From NCBI GenBank assembly GCA_035610365.1, contig CM069432.1, positions 236,248,104-236,312,103 of the forward strand: DNA of 64,000 nt, in the 5' to 3' direction. Each line of letters starts with the position of its first letter. Position 1 is the first letter of the stretch. Source of the stretch: Aquatica leii (taxonomy: Eukaryota > Arthropoda > Insecta > Coleoptera > Lampyridae). This document shows, piece by piece, positions 21,857 through 33,990 of this stretch. The notes below the pieces were generated by a model. That model made no database searches and was not told where the DNA came from. It saw only the letters and a program-made list of their open reading frames with translations. Made by a program: the position numbers and the translations under genes.

Positions 21857-24326
21857 TTATCAAAACAAAAAGTATATTTATCCGAGAGATAGTTTGGAGT
21901 CGCGTAAGTTTTCCAATAGTTACTTCTTTAGAATTTTACCGAACAAAGAAAAAATTGAGCGTTTTTGGTTGTTGTATTCCGAAACAAAAAATTCACTTTA
22001 CTGCTTCTGTTGCAAATTTGAAATCTGTTTGCCTTAGTGATGAATCTCGTTACATTGACCGGCAGCACTTAAGTGAACATTTAAACATTCATGAAAAGAG
22101 CAAGTTACATATCGAAAATGTTCTAAAATTGATAGATCCTTCTAACCGTTTTAATAAAAATGAAATAATTGATTCTGAAATTTAAAATGTAATAAACAGA
22201 AATTAAATACTGGCAAGCTGTGATAGAAAGAATTTTCTACGTGATTCAGCTTTTAGGTCAGGAAAATTTAGCTTTTCGTGGAAGTAGTAATAAAGTGTTT
22301 GGGAAAAACAATGGTAACTTTTTAAAATGCATAGAAATGATTTCCAAATTCGACCCGATTATGTCAGAACATACAAAACGCTCTCAACTAAAAGATCACA
22401 AATCAACTTGTGGAGGTTTATGATGCGCTGTTTGGAAAAAGCGAAGAAAACTTTGAAAGTAACCTAAAAAATTTGGCTGCATCGTTGACCAAAAAATTGC
22501 AAAATTTATTATATAGTTTATTTGCATAATTATATCGTGGCAAAATATTTTAAGTAAAGTTAACATTGTTAGTAAAATTATTCAAAAACCGAACTTTGAT
22601 GTTGCTCAGTGTTGTAATCATTTAAATAATTCAAATAATTTTTTAAAAGCTCATCGCTCCGATAAAGGTTATAATGAGCTTTTGATTGATGCTAAAGAAA
22701 TAGCATCCAGCTTAGACATAGAACCTAAATTCAAAAAACAAAGAGGTCTAAGACCGCAAAAAATAAAAAAAACATTTTGATTATGAATGTGACGATAAAC
22801 CGATGCACGACGAAACTTTAAAGTTCAAAGTTGATTGTTTTTTTAATGTTCTAGATGTAATCATAACATCAGTGGATGAGAGATTTCAATTACTTTCTTC
22901 TTACTCTTTGCGTTTTTATGGAATATTGATAAATTTAAAATTATTCTGAAAACGAACAATTAGAATTATGCCAAAAAGTTGAAAATTTATTAAGCGACAA
23001 AACTCGCAATGAACGCGACATAAACTGCCGTGGAACTTGTTAAAGAATAGCAATATTTACAAAATTTTGATGAAAAAGTTATTACGTCTCCAGTAGAGAC
23101 TTTAAATTATATAACAATTAACAACTTAGTGGATTTTTTTCCTAATACGAGCATAATACTTCGTATTTTATTAACAATGCCGGTTTCTGTTACTACCGAA
23201 GAACGATCTTTTTCAAAACTCAAAATAATGAAAAATTTTTTAAGATCGACCATGGGGCAAAACCGACTAAGGAATCTTGCTATCATTTCAATAGAAACGG
23301 ACCAGCTAAAATAATTAGACACCAAAGATTTAATTAAACAATTTGCAGAAATGAAAGCACGGAAAGCTCAATTTACTTAGCTAAAATATTGAAACGTTCT
23401 CAAATTCAAAAGTCTTCTCGAAGTTGTTATCCATCTTCTAGAAGGTATACCGAAAGATATGGAACACTCGAGAAGGATTTCCAAAATGTGTACATATACG
23501 GAACAAACAAATCGTAGCTCAGTTATTTTCATAATGCGAAGACAGCAGTGTTAAGAAGATTATTCAAGACTAAATAAATAAGTCGTTAGCGCGTGTGTGT
23601 AGATAAATATACGGAGAATAATCTTGTACGTAACTTTAATGTAAACAAATGTGTGAAGCTATCCGCGGACTTTATCTTATCTTCGTGTAAGTGATATAAA
23701 TTAGTGTAAGTGTTTTTATTAAATATTATTAGATTTAATTAGTTCGGTTAATTTAAAAGTGTATAATTTTTTAGTATAAGTAAAAATATTTTTAGTAGTT
23801 TAAATAAATAAATTAGTTTTAATAAAAAAATTCGTTACAATATTAATAACAATACCTAATACCTAGATATTAACCTTTAAAAGGTGACATGTTGCATTAT
23901 TAAAATAATATTTTGTTTTGTTTTTATTTGTCGATCAGTTTCGTCCTGTAATATATAAACGAACATTCTTAATGTTTTAACTACTTTTTTTTATTTCTTG
24001 TGCTTTTGTATAATATATTACATTTGAAACTAAAATACAAAAATTTTGAGTTGTAATAGTGTTAGAATATATTTCTGTTTTCTATAAGTTTAGAATTATG
24101 TTATGTACCTCAATGAAAAAATATTTGTACGGCTTATCGCTTGTACTTGTAAAATATAAAAATGAAAATCAATTTATGAAAATCCTTTTTAAAATTATTT
24201 TTCAATAGTGGATAATAATACCTAACTTAACTCGTATCTATACTCACATATGTTTAAACGCTATACAAATTTGGGGCGTTATTTTAAATTTGCACAAGGG
24301 CGCCTAAAGTGCTAGGCGCGGGCCTG
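21857..24326 (+). mobile_element. hAT transposon C, copy 1 (5' part displaced)
   Basis: Plus-strand transposase resembling copy 2 at 41400-43612. It runs from the TTF-type segment (21857-22185) through the central part (22220-22423) to the C-terminal dimerisation domain ('LLTMPVSVTTEERSFSKL', 23129-23314). Its 3' terminus reads GGCGCGGGCCTG, ending at 24326. A gypsy solo LTR interrupts it at 23390. There are several frame breaks. Confidence 0.75.
23390..23839 (+). repeat. Solo LTR of the gypsy family, inserted in hAT C
   Basis: A 450-bp sequence TGAAACG...CGTTACA, the reverse complement of the LTR at 9979-10427, flanked by the 4-bp repeat ATAT (23386-23389 and 23840-23843). This is what LTR-LTR recombination leaves behind. 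Confidence 0.85.
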
Positions 24327-24740
24327 TCTTCGAGTTATCAAGATATTGGAGTAATAAAAGTTCCAATTATCAAGTCAAAACTAAATGTCTTGGAGCTATC
24401 GCCAACCAATTTAATTCGAGTCATTAAATATTCGAGTTTTCGAAGTTCAACTTATCGAATGGTTCAAAGGAATCATAGATCAGTTTTTCTAAAATTGGAA
24501 ATATTAAGAAGACTGTTTAGATAAATAAGTGATTAACGCGTTGTTAGAGATAAATATAACGGAGTTCAAGCGTACATACCTTTAAAGATAAACAGAAGTT
24601 ATACGTGGACATTATTTTTCAAGTGATAGTAATATATAAATTAGTGTGTTTTTCTTAAATATCGTTAGATTTAATTAGCTACGTGTAGTTATAAACGTGT
24701 AAATATTTCGTTATAAAAAAATTAGTTTTAAAATAGGGCA
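24327..24740 (+). repeat. Diverged gypsy LTR remnant
   Basis: It shares with the other LTRs the series of AATAAATAAGT, GCGCGTTGTTAGAGATAAATA-like and TTAGATTTAATTAG blocks in the same order, but is clearly more diverged. It was the target into which hAT C inserted. Confidence 0.6.
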
Positions 24741-25114
24741 ATCTGGTAGTTATTGGACACCAGACAATGATTGGACACTGCATTTTCAAACCCGAATTAC
24801 AGGATTCTCTTATCGATTTATTCTGATTAATTTCGTTAGCTGGCTTCACTATCATATGTGTTGTCTAGGTAACTGTTTAAAATGACAGAGTTGTTTACCG
24901 ACAGAAATTTTTCGCGCGAAAAGATTTGCAGGTTATAGTTGCAGCTATAAATCTTAAGTTGTTCGTAAGAAGTGTGGAAGTTAAATTGTGACGCCTACTT
25001 GCAGATTTTTGAAGGTAGGTACATGAGTGTATTATTGCTGGATTGCATTAAGTTCAAAAAGTAATAATGATAAGTAGAAAACTTTTATACAGGGATTTTT
25101 AGCTAAATATTGTG

Positions 25115-25315
25115 TGTCCAATCACTCAATATAAACATATTCTTACGTTTTGTTATTGGACAGCTGTCCAATAACTGAAAAATATTAATATTCCCTTTTT
25201 TCTCACATACGGACTTCAAATTAAGCCATACACAACATATTAAGTTTATATTAATTTCTTTAATACTTAAACAGTTATTGGACATGTGTCCAATAAATGA
25301 AAGGTTCTGTCCAAT
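25115..25315. promoter_or_regulatory. Clustered ATTGGACA sites upstream of the transposase start
   Basis: Six copies lie at 25115, 25155, 25165, 25277, 25287 and 25308 in alternating orientation. 25152-25175 is a perfect 24-bp palindrome, and 25275-25296 a 22-bp palindrome apart from its central TG. They end 40 bp before the ATG at 25356. They are probably transposase-binding sites and might also let the transposase regulate its own promoter; the latter is inference. Confidence 0.6.
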
Positions 25316-25355
25316 AACTGAACTGAATTTCAGTTTTGTTGTAGGAACAGTAAAA

Positions 25356-27430
25356 ATGCCCAAAACAAAAAAATATGACAAGTCGAAACTTAATGATGCC
25401 ATCCAGGATATACAGAATGGTTCTGAATCGTACGGAACCGCAGAAAAAAAATACGGAATTCCGAAATCTACTTTAGAATTCAAAATAAAACACCCTGGAC
25501 ATAAAGAAACCTTTGGTCCTGCACCAATTTTAACCTTCAATGAAGAAAACTTTCTAGAACAGTGGATGAAGGACAACGCTGCTGAGGGATTTCCACGAAA
25601 AGCCACCGATTTAAAAAATAACGTTCAAAAATTTTTATCAGCAAATCCACGTCCTTATAATTTTAAAAACAACAGACCTGGAGATGGATGGGTAAAAGGG
25701 TTTCTTAAAAGACACCCAACAAATTCAAAACGAAGCAGCGAAGGTGTTACTGCAGCAAGTGCTTGTTTATCTGAGCAGAACATTTGAAATTGGTTTAGTA
25801 ATATCTCCGATTACATCAAAGAAAAAAACTTAAAGAATGCTTTTCAAGATCCTTCTAGGATCTTTAATGGTGACGAGTCAGGATTTCAAGTGTCTCCAAC
25901 CACTGGGAAAGTATTTGCGGAAAAAGGTTCAAAAAATGTTTATTCTATCGAATGCAGTTCTTCTAAAGAAAATATTACTGTTATGTTTACGTTTTCTGCA
26001 GATGGAAACGTTTCTGTTCCTATGATAATTTACCCTTACCAAAGGATTCCTAAAAAAATTGCTCGCAGTATTAATCTAAAATGGGGTATCGGAAGAAATG
26101 AAAATGGTTGGATGACTTCAGAAACTTTTTACCAATATATCGCAAACGTTTTTATCCTTTGGTAAAAAGCTTGAGCGTAAAGTTTCCGGTAATTCTATTT
26201 CTTGACGGTCATAAAAGTCATTTAAACTATCAGTTAAGTCTTTTGTGCAATCAATTACAAATAGAAATTATTGCATTATATCCAAATGCGACCAGAATTT
26301 TGCAGCCATGTGACGTGTCTATTTTCCGGCCACCTTAAGAAGCTTGGCGTCAAACAGCAAGAGAATGGGAAGATCAACATCCCCAAGAAATTATAAATAA
26401 AGTTTCATTCGTCTTGCTATTAGAGAAAGCTATTGACTTAGGTATTAAAAAAGAAACAATCATACATGGTTTTAGAGCGTGCGGAATATTTCCGTTCGAC
26501 CCAAATGCAGTCGACTATACAAAACTCAAAGAACAAAAAATTGGAAGAACAAACAGTAATTTCAGAAACTCCAAAACAATCTCAATATTTGGATTATAAA
26601 ACTTTTTCTGAGATAGTGGGTGAAGAAAATATTGAATTATTTAAGAGCTTTAGTCAAAATAGAGAATTAAATGTTCAAGGTGATTTTTTTAACTTATTAT
26701 TCAGTGTGAGAATTCTTTCGACTTAGAGATGAGAATAAGACTGAGAAGACTGATTCAGAAAACGGGACTAAGGCTAAGCCTCAAATTAATGTTATACAAA
26801 ATATTGTTATAAAATCTCCTATTAAAAATCTACACATTGAGACTGCAGCACATAATAGTGAAAATGATAATATGTACTTTCAACCAAGTACAAGTAAAAT
26901 TATTGTTGTAGATACATTCTTAGGAAACTTTTTAACATCCCCTAATGCACCAACAAGGAAAGGAAAACGTAGCGTAAAAAGGTTTCCCTTTGCTATTACA
27001 TCGGAAAGCTATCAAGAAATGTTTAAGAAAAAGCAAGATGCAAAAGAAGAGCAAGAAAAACAAAAACAAGAAAGAAAAAAGAGAAGAACTAGAAAAACAA
27101 AAAGAAGAAAAAAAGATCGAACGCAAAGAACAAAAAAACCAAAAGATGTCAAAGAAAGGAAAAAAACTAAAGCTTATCAATGAATGTACTATTTGTCATA
27201 GTGACATAAAGTCAGATGAAATCCACTGTGACGACTGTAAGAAGTTTTATCACATTCGTTGTATTCCACAATACTATAAGCATAACGTGCCGATCGAAGA
27301 CGATTTATTTATTTGTCATAACTGCTACGAAGTAGATGATAATGATAGCGACGAAATAATTATTAACGAAGACGACGATGAACTAGATCAGTTGTATGAG
27401 CAATATCAAACAGCACAGAAAGATTATTAA
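25356..27430 (+). pseudogene. Tigger/pogo transposase with C-terminal PHD finger (degenerate)
   Basis: The N-terminal psq-type helix-turn-helix ('YGTAEKKYGIPKSTLEFKI') is followed by a CENP-B-like DNA-binding segment ('GDGWVKGFLKRH'). The DDE core has catalytic aspartates in 'FNGDESGF', 'LFLDGHKSH' and 'ILQPCDVSIF'. A lysine/glutamate-rich linker (about 27030-27170) leads to a C4HC3 PHD finger ('CTICHSDIKSDEIHCDDC', then 'FYHIRC' and 'FICHNC', 27180-27330). It is inactive: in-frame stops at 25785 and 26336, and frame changes near 26155, 26550, 26720 and 27070. All catalytic residues are kept, so decay is recent. Confidence 0.88.
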
Positions 27431-27836
27431 GTGTGTACCTATACCTAATTACTGTTTATTAAAGTTAAAAATATAAGTTTAATTCTGAAATGGTTATGGT
27501 TTATTTCTATTTGGCGGCTTAACATCAGTTAAATGTAGGTATAAGTAGGTATTTATCACATTGAACAATTTTGCATTGACCTTTGTCCAATTACTAATTT
27601 TTACATGTCCAATTAATATAAAAACTGTCCAATAACTATGCTTTTTTTAAATAATTTTTTGCCAACGGCTCTAGCAAATAATCATTAACTATAGTAAAAA
27701 ATGAGTTACATAAATATAAAAACAAAATTTCAAACTATCTATTAATTAAAACTAGATTTATTTACGAACACAGATTAATTAACTCTTTATTTTTAAATAG
27801 CAGATTTTCTTAACTGTCCAATAACTGTCTGGTTTG

Positions 27837-29512
27837 TAAAAAATAATGTCAGTTATAGAGTGGCTCTATCAATTCGCGTAGCACTGTTTTATGAGTATGA
27901 TACTAAAAATACAAAAAAAGAAACAGAAACAATAATCAAACACTTATAAAACATAAAAATCTACATATATAATACCAAAAATATTAAAAAACAATCAATT
28001 CAAATGTGCCTATACGTAATAAAAATGTTTTGTATAAAATAATTTAATATAAGAATTATTACACAAACAAAAACACAACAAGGTTTAAAAAACAATTATT
28101 TTTTAATACTTAGCATCGAATACATTAAATATGTCCTCTGCGGTACTAGCAACACGTTAGTCATAACGCTCATAACGGCGTTTTTAAAATTTCTTATTAC
28201 ATAAAACATTTAAGAATTTATTATAAAGCTTAAATTAAGCTTTTCCTGTTTTCGAATCTTCTTTTCTCTCGCATTAAATATAAACATTTTCCGTTCTTTT
28301 CTTTTATCTTTAATTAAATATGTGTATGCGTTTATTTTCTTTTCATTGCAATAACTATAACAATAAATATTTTTAGAATTTAAAAAAAACTCGAATAAAA
28401 ATATTAAGACTTTTAATGTAATTACTTTTTAGATACACGTTTTTCTAATTCTGGGATTGTTATTTTCTAATATAAATTTCTTCATATTTCTTTTGTTGTA
28501 TTCGAATCAATATTGTCTGTTTCAAACTAACAAAAATTAGTTAAAATTCACTTTACGTACGTATGATTAGAAACTAATAATTTTATTGCGTATAACATTT
28601 AACCAATAATTTTTCTCAGTATGTATAACAAACTTGAAAGTGAAATTGAATATTTAGTTGGTTTATAATTAATGTAAGAAAAAATTCTTGTTGACCTTAC
28701 AGATTCTTCCGTTTAATGCGACCATGGATTAATACTTTCTACAAATCAATGAATCCGATTTACATGTAGACTGTAAAAATTGAATCTAATGGCAGAAAAA
28801 CGTTTTCTTTCACTAATTACAAGCAAGAGTACCGATGAAACTACTAAGATAATCTTCGTAGCTTGAATTAATTGTTAATAAAATGTTTCAACATTTAAAC
28901 AAGTTTGTGAACTACGTACTAATATAAATTTTCAAAAAAGTTATTTTCGTAATACATTTAACTAGTAGGTGCAGTTTTTGGGTTAATTGACTTTAATTTA
29001 ATTTTTATTTATTTTTTACTAATTTAATGTATGTGCGTAATGATTTAGAAGTCTACCGAATTAATGGGTTTATATAACTAAACATCTTCCGTCTTAAACG
29101 TTCTTAAAACTATTGATTTATTTAAAATAATGCACGCTTTTGAATATCTTTGTCGTACAGTCACTCTGTTTATAAACAAAGCAATTTATCTTTATTTTTA
29201 TTCTTAACCAATTTGCATGATTTGTTAGCGCTTTCCATTCTCTTAACTTTTTATTTAATTGGAGAAGGTTGATTTACTAGATGAAGTTAAGGTATGACAT
29301 TTGTAGGTTTGATATTTATTATTAATCAAATAGTAAAATTTCTACAGAAATACATTAAATTTTACGATTAAAGCTAAACATTTTCTAATTTAAAAATTAA
29401 ATACACTTAACCGAAAATTTGAACGACTTTTCTTCTAGTGGACTAAGATGACAAATTTATATCTATCGGTAAATTGATGAACTAACTTAAATCACGTTTC
29501 AATAAAACAAAC
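27837..29512. other. AT-rich intergenic DNA
   Basis: No frames, tRNA-like boxes or repeat termini were recognised over 1.7 kb. Confidence 0.5.
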
Positions 29513-29524
29513 ATTAGATGCTAT
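29513..29524. repeat. 12-bp target duplication of the Penelope-like element, left
   Basis: ATTAGATGCTAT occurs here and at 32289-32300, immediately outside the element. Confidence 0.85.
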
Positions 29525-29579
29525 ACTAAGATAAGAACGTCTTCCGGGTTTGGACCGTGTCAATGTTGTAACCGTAGTT

Positions 29580-29620
29580 GCCAACGTTTCGCCCACTTCC
29601 GTAAGGGGCTTCATCAGGGC
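29580..29620 (-). ncRNA. Hammerhead ribozyme-like motif of the Penelope-like element
   Basis: On the minus strand: GCC, CTGATGA, stem II GCCC/GGGC, GAAACGTT and GGC. Stem I here is GCC/GGC while in the foldback at 8888 it is GGC/GCC, a compensating swap. Hammerheads are known in the pseudo-LTRs of Penelope-like elements. A partial copy lies in the hairpin near 32165-32205. Confidence 0.75.
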
Positions 29621-29879
29621 GTGAGAGAAATCGAAGAACTCAAACAAGCAACCGAAATCTAACTAAACACTTCTCAAAAGTTAGGTAATCAACTTGTGAA
29701 CCAAGCCAGAATCTAAACTTCATAGAAGTGACTTAAAAAGAAATAGTCTTCGTATATAAAGAAGTATCGTCACGGCTAGTTAAGCTCGACTCTGATTGGG
29801 TTACGGTTGAACGAGGGCGTGTTTTCGATAAAGGACTAATGACCGGGAACCAAAGAGGAGATAGCTCGAAACCATGATC

Positions 29880-30250
29880 ACGATTGAAGTTATTGGGGTG
29901 TTTGATGATTTCTATGCTCTCTCAAAATTTTCTGTTAAAAAAGAATGTAGATTTGGCAATCACCGAAACGTTAACAAAATCTATCTTGTGACCTGTAGTG
30001 AAATGATGTTCAGCAACCGCAGGCTTAGAAATATGCCTTTTCCTTATACAACGATCATGTTCTGAAATGCGAGTAATGACGGAACGACCGATCTCACCAA
30101 TGTAGACTAAACCACATGAAGAAGGAATTTGGTATACACCTTGAGATGAAAGTGTAAGAAATTTGTCCTTGGGAGAAGGAAGAATCTGAGAGATTTTGCC
30201 TGTCGAGTTGAAAATAGGTTTGATACCATTCTTACGAAGAAGTTTCCCTA
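29880..30250 (-). pseudogene. GIY-YIG endonuclease domain of the Penelope-like element
   Basis: The minus strand reads 'GVYQIPSSCGLVYIGEIGRS', followed by an 'RISEHDRCIR' segment: the GVY...YIG signature, the downstream arginine and the histidine of the fold. It follows the reverse transcriptase with one stop codon between them. Confidence 0.8.
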
Positions 30251-30251
30251 T

Positions 30252-32207
30252 TTAATCTGTAATCTTGTGAATGTAGGGTAAAAAGGCCAATTTCGGATTG
30301 GATTCGGTAGTTGAAATGTCCTTAGGTAATCGAGTACGTGGATGTAGACGACGATTAATAACTCTATGAATATCTCGCTTCATATAACCATTGTTCACTA
30401 AAGTTCTAGTAAGATGACAGAGTTCCGAGTCTAGATTCTCAGGTTGACAAATAGAAAAGGCGCGATGAACTAAAGATTCAATAACAGACCGTTTCTGTGC
30501 AGGATGATGATGAGACGAAACATGAAGGTATCTATCAGTATGGGTGGGTTTGCGATAAACAGAATGACCCAGAAATCCGTCGGGTTTACGAGTCACAAGA
30601 ACGTCAATAAATGGGAGAGAACCATTACTTTCGATTTCCATAGTGAATTTGATATCCAAGTGTTGATTGTTGAGATGATTAAGAAACTTAGACAATTCGA
30701 GATGACCATGAGGCCAAACAATAAACGTGTCGTCAACATACCTAAACCAAACCTTGGGTTTTAATATTGATGATTCTAAAGCAACCGTTTCAAAAGATTC
30801 CATAAAAATGTTAGCTACAACAGGTGATAGAGGAGAACCCATAACAGCACCAGAAACCTGTTCGTAAAACTTGTTATCAAATTGGAAGTAAGTAGAGGAT
30901 AGACACTTATCAATAAGAGGAACCAAATTCAAGTCCTTGCCATGTTGAGACTCACAAGAAGATCGTGGGGTTCAAGTTTTATAGTTTGTAGACGTTCAAT
31001 AAAATGCTGAGAGTTGAGGATATGAGAAGAGGTTTTACCTGTAAACTCGCAAAGAATGTTGGACAAGAACTTAGCTAGCTTGTAGGTAGGAGATTGGATA
31101 GTACTAACGATAGGTCGAAAGGGAATACCTTGTTTGTGAATTTTGGGAAGTCTGTATAAACGAGGTGGTTTAGAATCTGAAGGGGTAAGTCGACGTTTAG
31201 TTTCAGGAGGTAGATTGGAAGATTTAATGATTTGGCTGACCTCACGTTTAATCCTCGAAGTGGGATTACGAGTTAGAAGAGCGTACGTTTCCTCAGACAC
31301 AATAGAATGGATTTTCGCAACATAATCAATATGGTTCAACAGGGCAGTAGCATTGCCTTTGTCGGCGGGAAGAACAATAATATCAGGGTTCTTACGAAGG
31401 CTTCCGACCTAGACATGTTGGGTTTAGGAATTTTAGAAGATTCAAGGATTTTGCCAATGTTAATACGAATGGGATCTGAGATGTGGCGAGGAAGGTGTCT
31501 TATAGAAGACTCGATAGCACATAAAATATCTTCTTTAGGAATACGTTTGGGAGCAACAGCAGAATTCAAACCCTTAGATCGCACCGATTCCTGTTCTGAA
31601 GTGAGGACCAAACTAGATAAACAACCGTTTTTAAAGAGTTAGTAGTAGATGAAACTTTACGATCCTTGGATTTCAATGTTTGAAACTTTTTAAGATGACC
31701 TTCAGTGGTTAGTCGTAGAGTGGTATCAGACTGCTGGTAAGTAATGTTGTCAAAAAGATTCCAATCATCCGGGGAAAGAGTGTTGGCCAACTCAAGATGA
31801 AGGTAAAAGAGTTGTTTCGAAATGGGGTCTAACTCTCGCCTAGTTTGCTTAATCCGTTCGCGTACCAACGCTAGACTAGCACGGTGTAAGATGTTTTTCG
31901 AAGAACGTGTCTGAATATGAAACTTGATTCTGAGAAATGCAGGAATGATGTTGTGGTCACGACAGCGACTAAGAAAGGTTAAAGTGCACAAAAGTTTGAC
32001 GAGTTTGTGGCGAAGTTTGGAAAATACGGAGGTTTTGGAAGAAATATTCTCCCCGTAGAGATTGTTAATGTAATAGCGAAGGCTTCTACGGCCGGAGTCT
32101 ATACTAAGATAAGGACGTCTTCCGGGTTTGGACCGTGTCAATGTTGTAACCGAAGTTGCCAACATTTCGCCCACGATACGATACGATAGTGGGCGAAACG
32201 TTGGCAA
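30252..32207 (-). pseudogene. Penelope-type reverse transcriptase (disrupted)
   Basis: Frames 31566-32207, 31336-31611, 30929-31339 and 30252-30932 carry the protein in order. Motifs include 'PRLYRLPKIHK' with 'FRPIVSTIQSP' (fingers), 'SGAVMGSPLSPVVANIFM' and the catalytic 'FRYVDDTFIVWPHG', a form typical of Penelope-like proteins, followed by 'SVYRKPTHTDRYLH'. Frame changes fall near 31620 and 31370, and a short deletion near 30940 removes the region of the first catalytic aspartate motif. Not functional as it stands. Confidence 0.9.
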
Positions 32208-32288
32208 CTTCGGTTACAACATTGACACGGTCCAAACCCGGAAGACGTTCTTATCTTAGTATAGACTCCGGCCGTGGAAGCCTTCGCT

Positions 32289-32300
32289 ATTAGATGCTAT
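32289..32300. repeat. 12-bp target duplication of the Penelope-like element, right
   Basis: ATTAGATGCTAT, identical to 29513-29524. Confidence 0.85.
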
Positions 32301-32713
32301 CTTCAAATAAAGAATTTTCAAGCTTGAAACTGGTCTAAATTTAATTTAAGACATTTCTTATTATTGGTTTGTTTTTCCTTTTTCTGTTTTCATTTATTTT
32401 CCATTTTCCTTTCTGTTTGTGTACTATTTTTACTAGAGTGCTTTATTCTACGTTTTGGTGAATCTTCTTCAAGCTTTCAGCTCTCGTGTAATGAAGTGTT
32501 TTAGGCGTTCTTGTTGAATTCTTTGTCTTTTTATATTTATTGTTTATTGTTGTATGTTATTTTTCATTTCCGCGAGGTTCATTTAGCTTTCTTGCTTTTC
32601 AATTATTATTAATAATATCGCTGCAGCTACACCCAATACAGAGTAAAATGCGAAATAAAGAATTTCTATACTTCTACCGTTGTTTTAAAGATGTTTAGAA
32701 ACGCCAAACATAT
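32301..32713. other. Spacer without recognised gene
   Basis: T-rich sequence with no frame or terminus identified. Confidence 0.4.
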
Positions 32714-33990
32714 TGAAACGTCGCGTCGGAAGTCGGAAGAAGACTTAAGAAGACTTTGTCGGTTTAAATAAATGACTAACGTATGTGTTAAGATAAATAA
32801 ATAAGTGGACGTGCTAGTGAAAAATAGTGTTAGTTAAAAGTAGTTAAATAAATAGTGTAAATATTTAGTTATTAGAAATAAACTAATTTTCAAAAATTAT
32901 TACATTGGTGATACAGGTGTGCGGTAATCGAAACCCGTTGATATCGTGTAAGTAAACAAAGAACTGATTCGTGTGTGTGTATAAACTTAATTTGTTAAAC
33001 TTTTTTTAACAGTGCGTATAATTAGTCATTTAATAATAAAAATACCAATACCAGTACGAGTTCGAACGGCGACAGGCGAAGAAATACCTATTAGCGGAAA
33101 AGTAAAAATCACCATTGGTTTGGGAAATGGTAGCCGACATCACTAAAAAAATTATTCTGGAAATGGATGTTATAAAGAAGTTTGTGTTCCATTTGGATAT
33201 GAAGAACGATGTCTTGAACATCGATGATGAAGAAATTCGTTTCATTTGTCAGAGAAAGCAGCCGTACGAGTCTTATTAAGTGAAGACGTGACTCTGCCTC
33301 GAAGGACTGAAAGTGTGGTGATGGCACATCTGGATGGAAACCTCCTGGAAGGCTACATTCGGGCTATTGAATGAATGGAGGGCGAGTTAGTTGAAAAAGG
33401 ACTATTCGTTGGCAGAATATTAGTACGAGTGAAAAACACGATGGCATTAAGGATCTTGAATGCCAACTCGTCGCCGAAGTAGTGCCTACGACTTTTATTA
33501 GACATTTTTACCTCCAACAGCTACGTTTTACCGAGAATTGACGATAGGTTGTCAGGATCCCAGTAGTTTTCCACGTAGGATTTAAAAAGTGGTTACTGGC
33601 AGATAGAATTGGATCATAAAGATCCTGAGAGAACAACCTTTACAATTAAAACTGGCTTGTGGTAAATCACTGTGATGCCGTTCGGCTTGTGTAACGCTCC
33701 TGTGACGTACGTGCGTTTGATGGAAACCATCTTGCACAGGCTGTCTTGAAAGACGTGCTTGGTTTACCTAAACGAAGTAATCGTGGTTGGACAGTAGCTT
33801 GAAGAACACTTGAGCAACTTGAAAGAAGTGTTCTAAGGACTACGTGGGGCAAATCTAAAACTGAACCCAAAGAAGTGCACGTATTTAAGAAGAAAGTGCA
33901 ATACCTTGGCCATGTCGTGTCTAGAGATGAAGTAAAAACTGACTCCATACAAAGTCCGAGCAGTGCAAGCATGGCAAAGACTTGAGCTTA
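32714..33990 (+). mobile_element. Ty3/gypsy fossil fragment, copy 3
   Basis: An LTR-like block (32714-32904, TGAAACG...TTACA, shorter than the 450-bp relatives) is followed by plus-strand remnants of the gag-protease boundary and reverse transcriptase. Phrases such as 'GYIRAIE' and 'VGRILVRVKN' match copy 1 (13397-13780). The element is truncated before integrase and broken in many places. Confidence 0.7.

Larger units (their letters stand above)
24742..27836 (+). mobile_element. Tigger/pogo-type DNA transposon with PHD-finger transposase
   Basis: A DDE transposase (25356-27430) is flanked by ends sharing CCAGACA(A/G)T(G/T)ATTGGACA (24759-24777 on the plus strand; 27815-27832 on the minus strand). 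ATTGGACA or its complement occurs at least 12 times in the subterminal regions. The outermost borders are uncertain by about 20 bp, and the TA target duplication expected for pogo elements could not be fixed. Confidence 0.75.
29525..32288 (-). mobile_element. Penelope-like element, end-to-end copy with hairpin terminus
   Basis: The coding strand is minus. Near 32074-32178 and 32185-32287 two arms of about 105 bp form a hairpin at the 5' side. Their pseudo-LTR sequence recurs in direct orientation at 29525-29600 at the 3' side. 12-bp target duplications flank the copy. The internal region codes for a reverse transcriptase and a GIY-YIG domain. This is the layout of canonical Penelope/Poseidon elements. 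The coding region has about four disruptions. Confidence 0.9.

Noticed and set aside
26932-27180. Minus-strand Phe/Ser-rich frame
   Set aside because: It is the antisense of the Lys/Glu-rich transposase linker.
32711-32725. GAAACGTC at the start of the gypsy LTR as a hammerhead
   Set aside because: It is the conserved LTR start (TGAAACG) with no upstream core.
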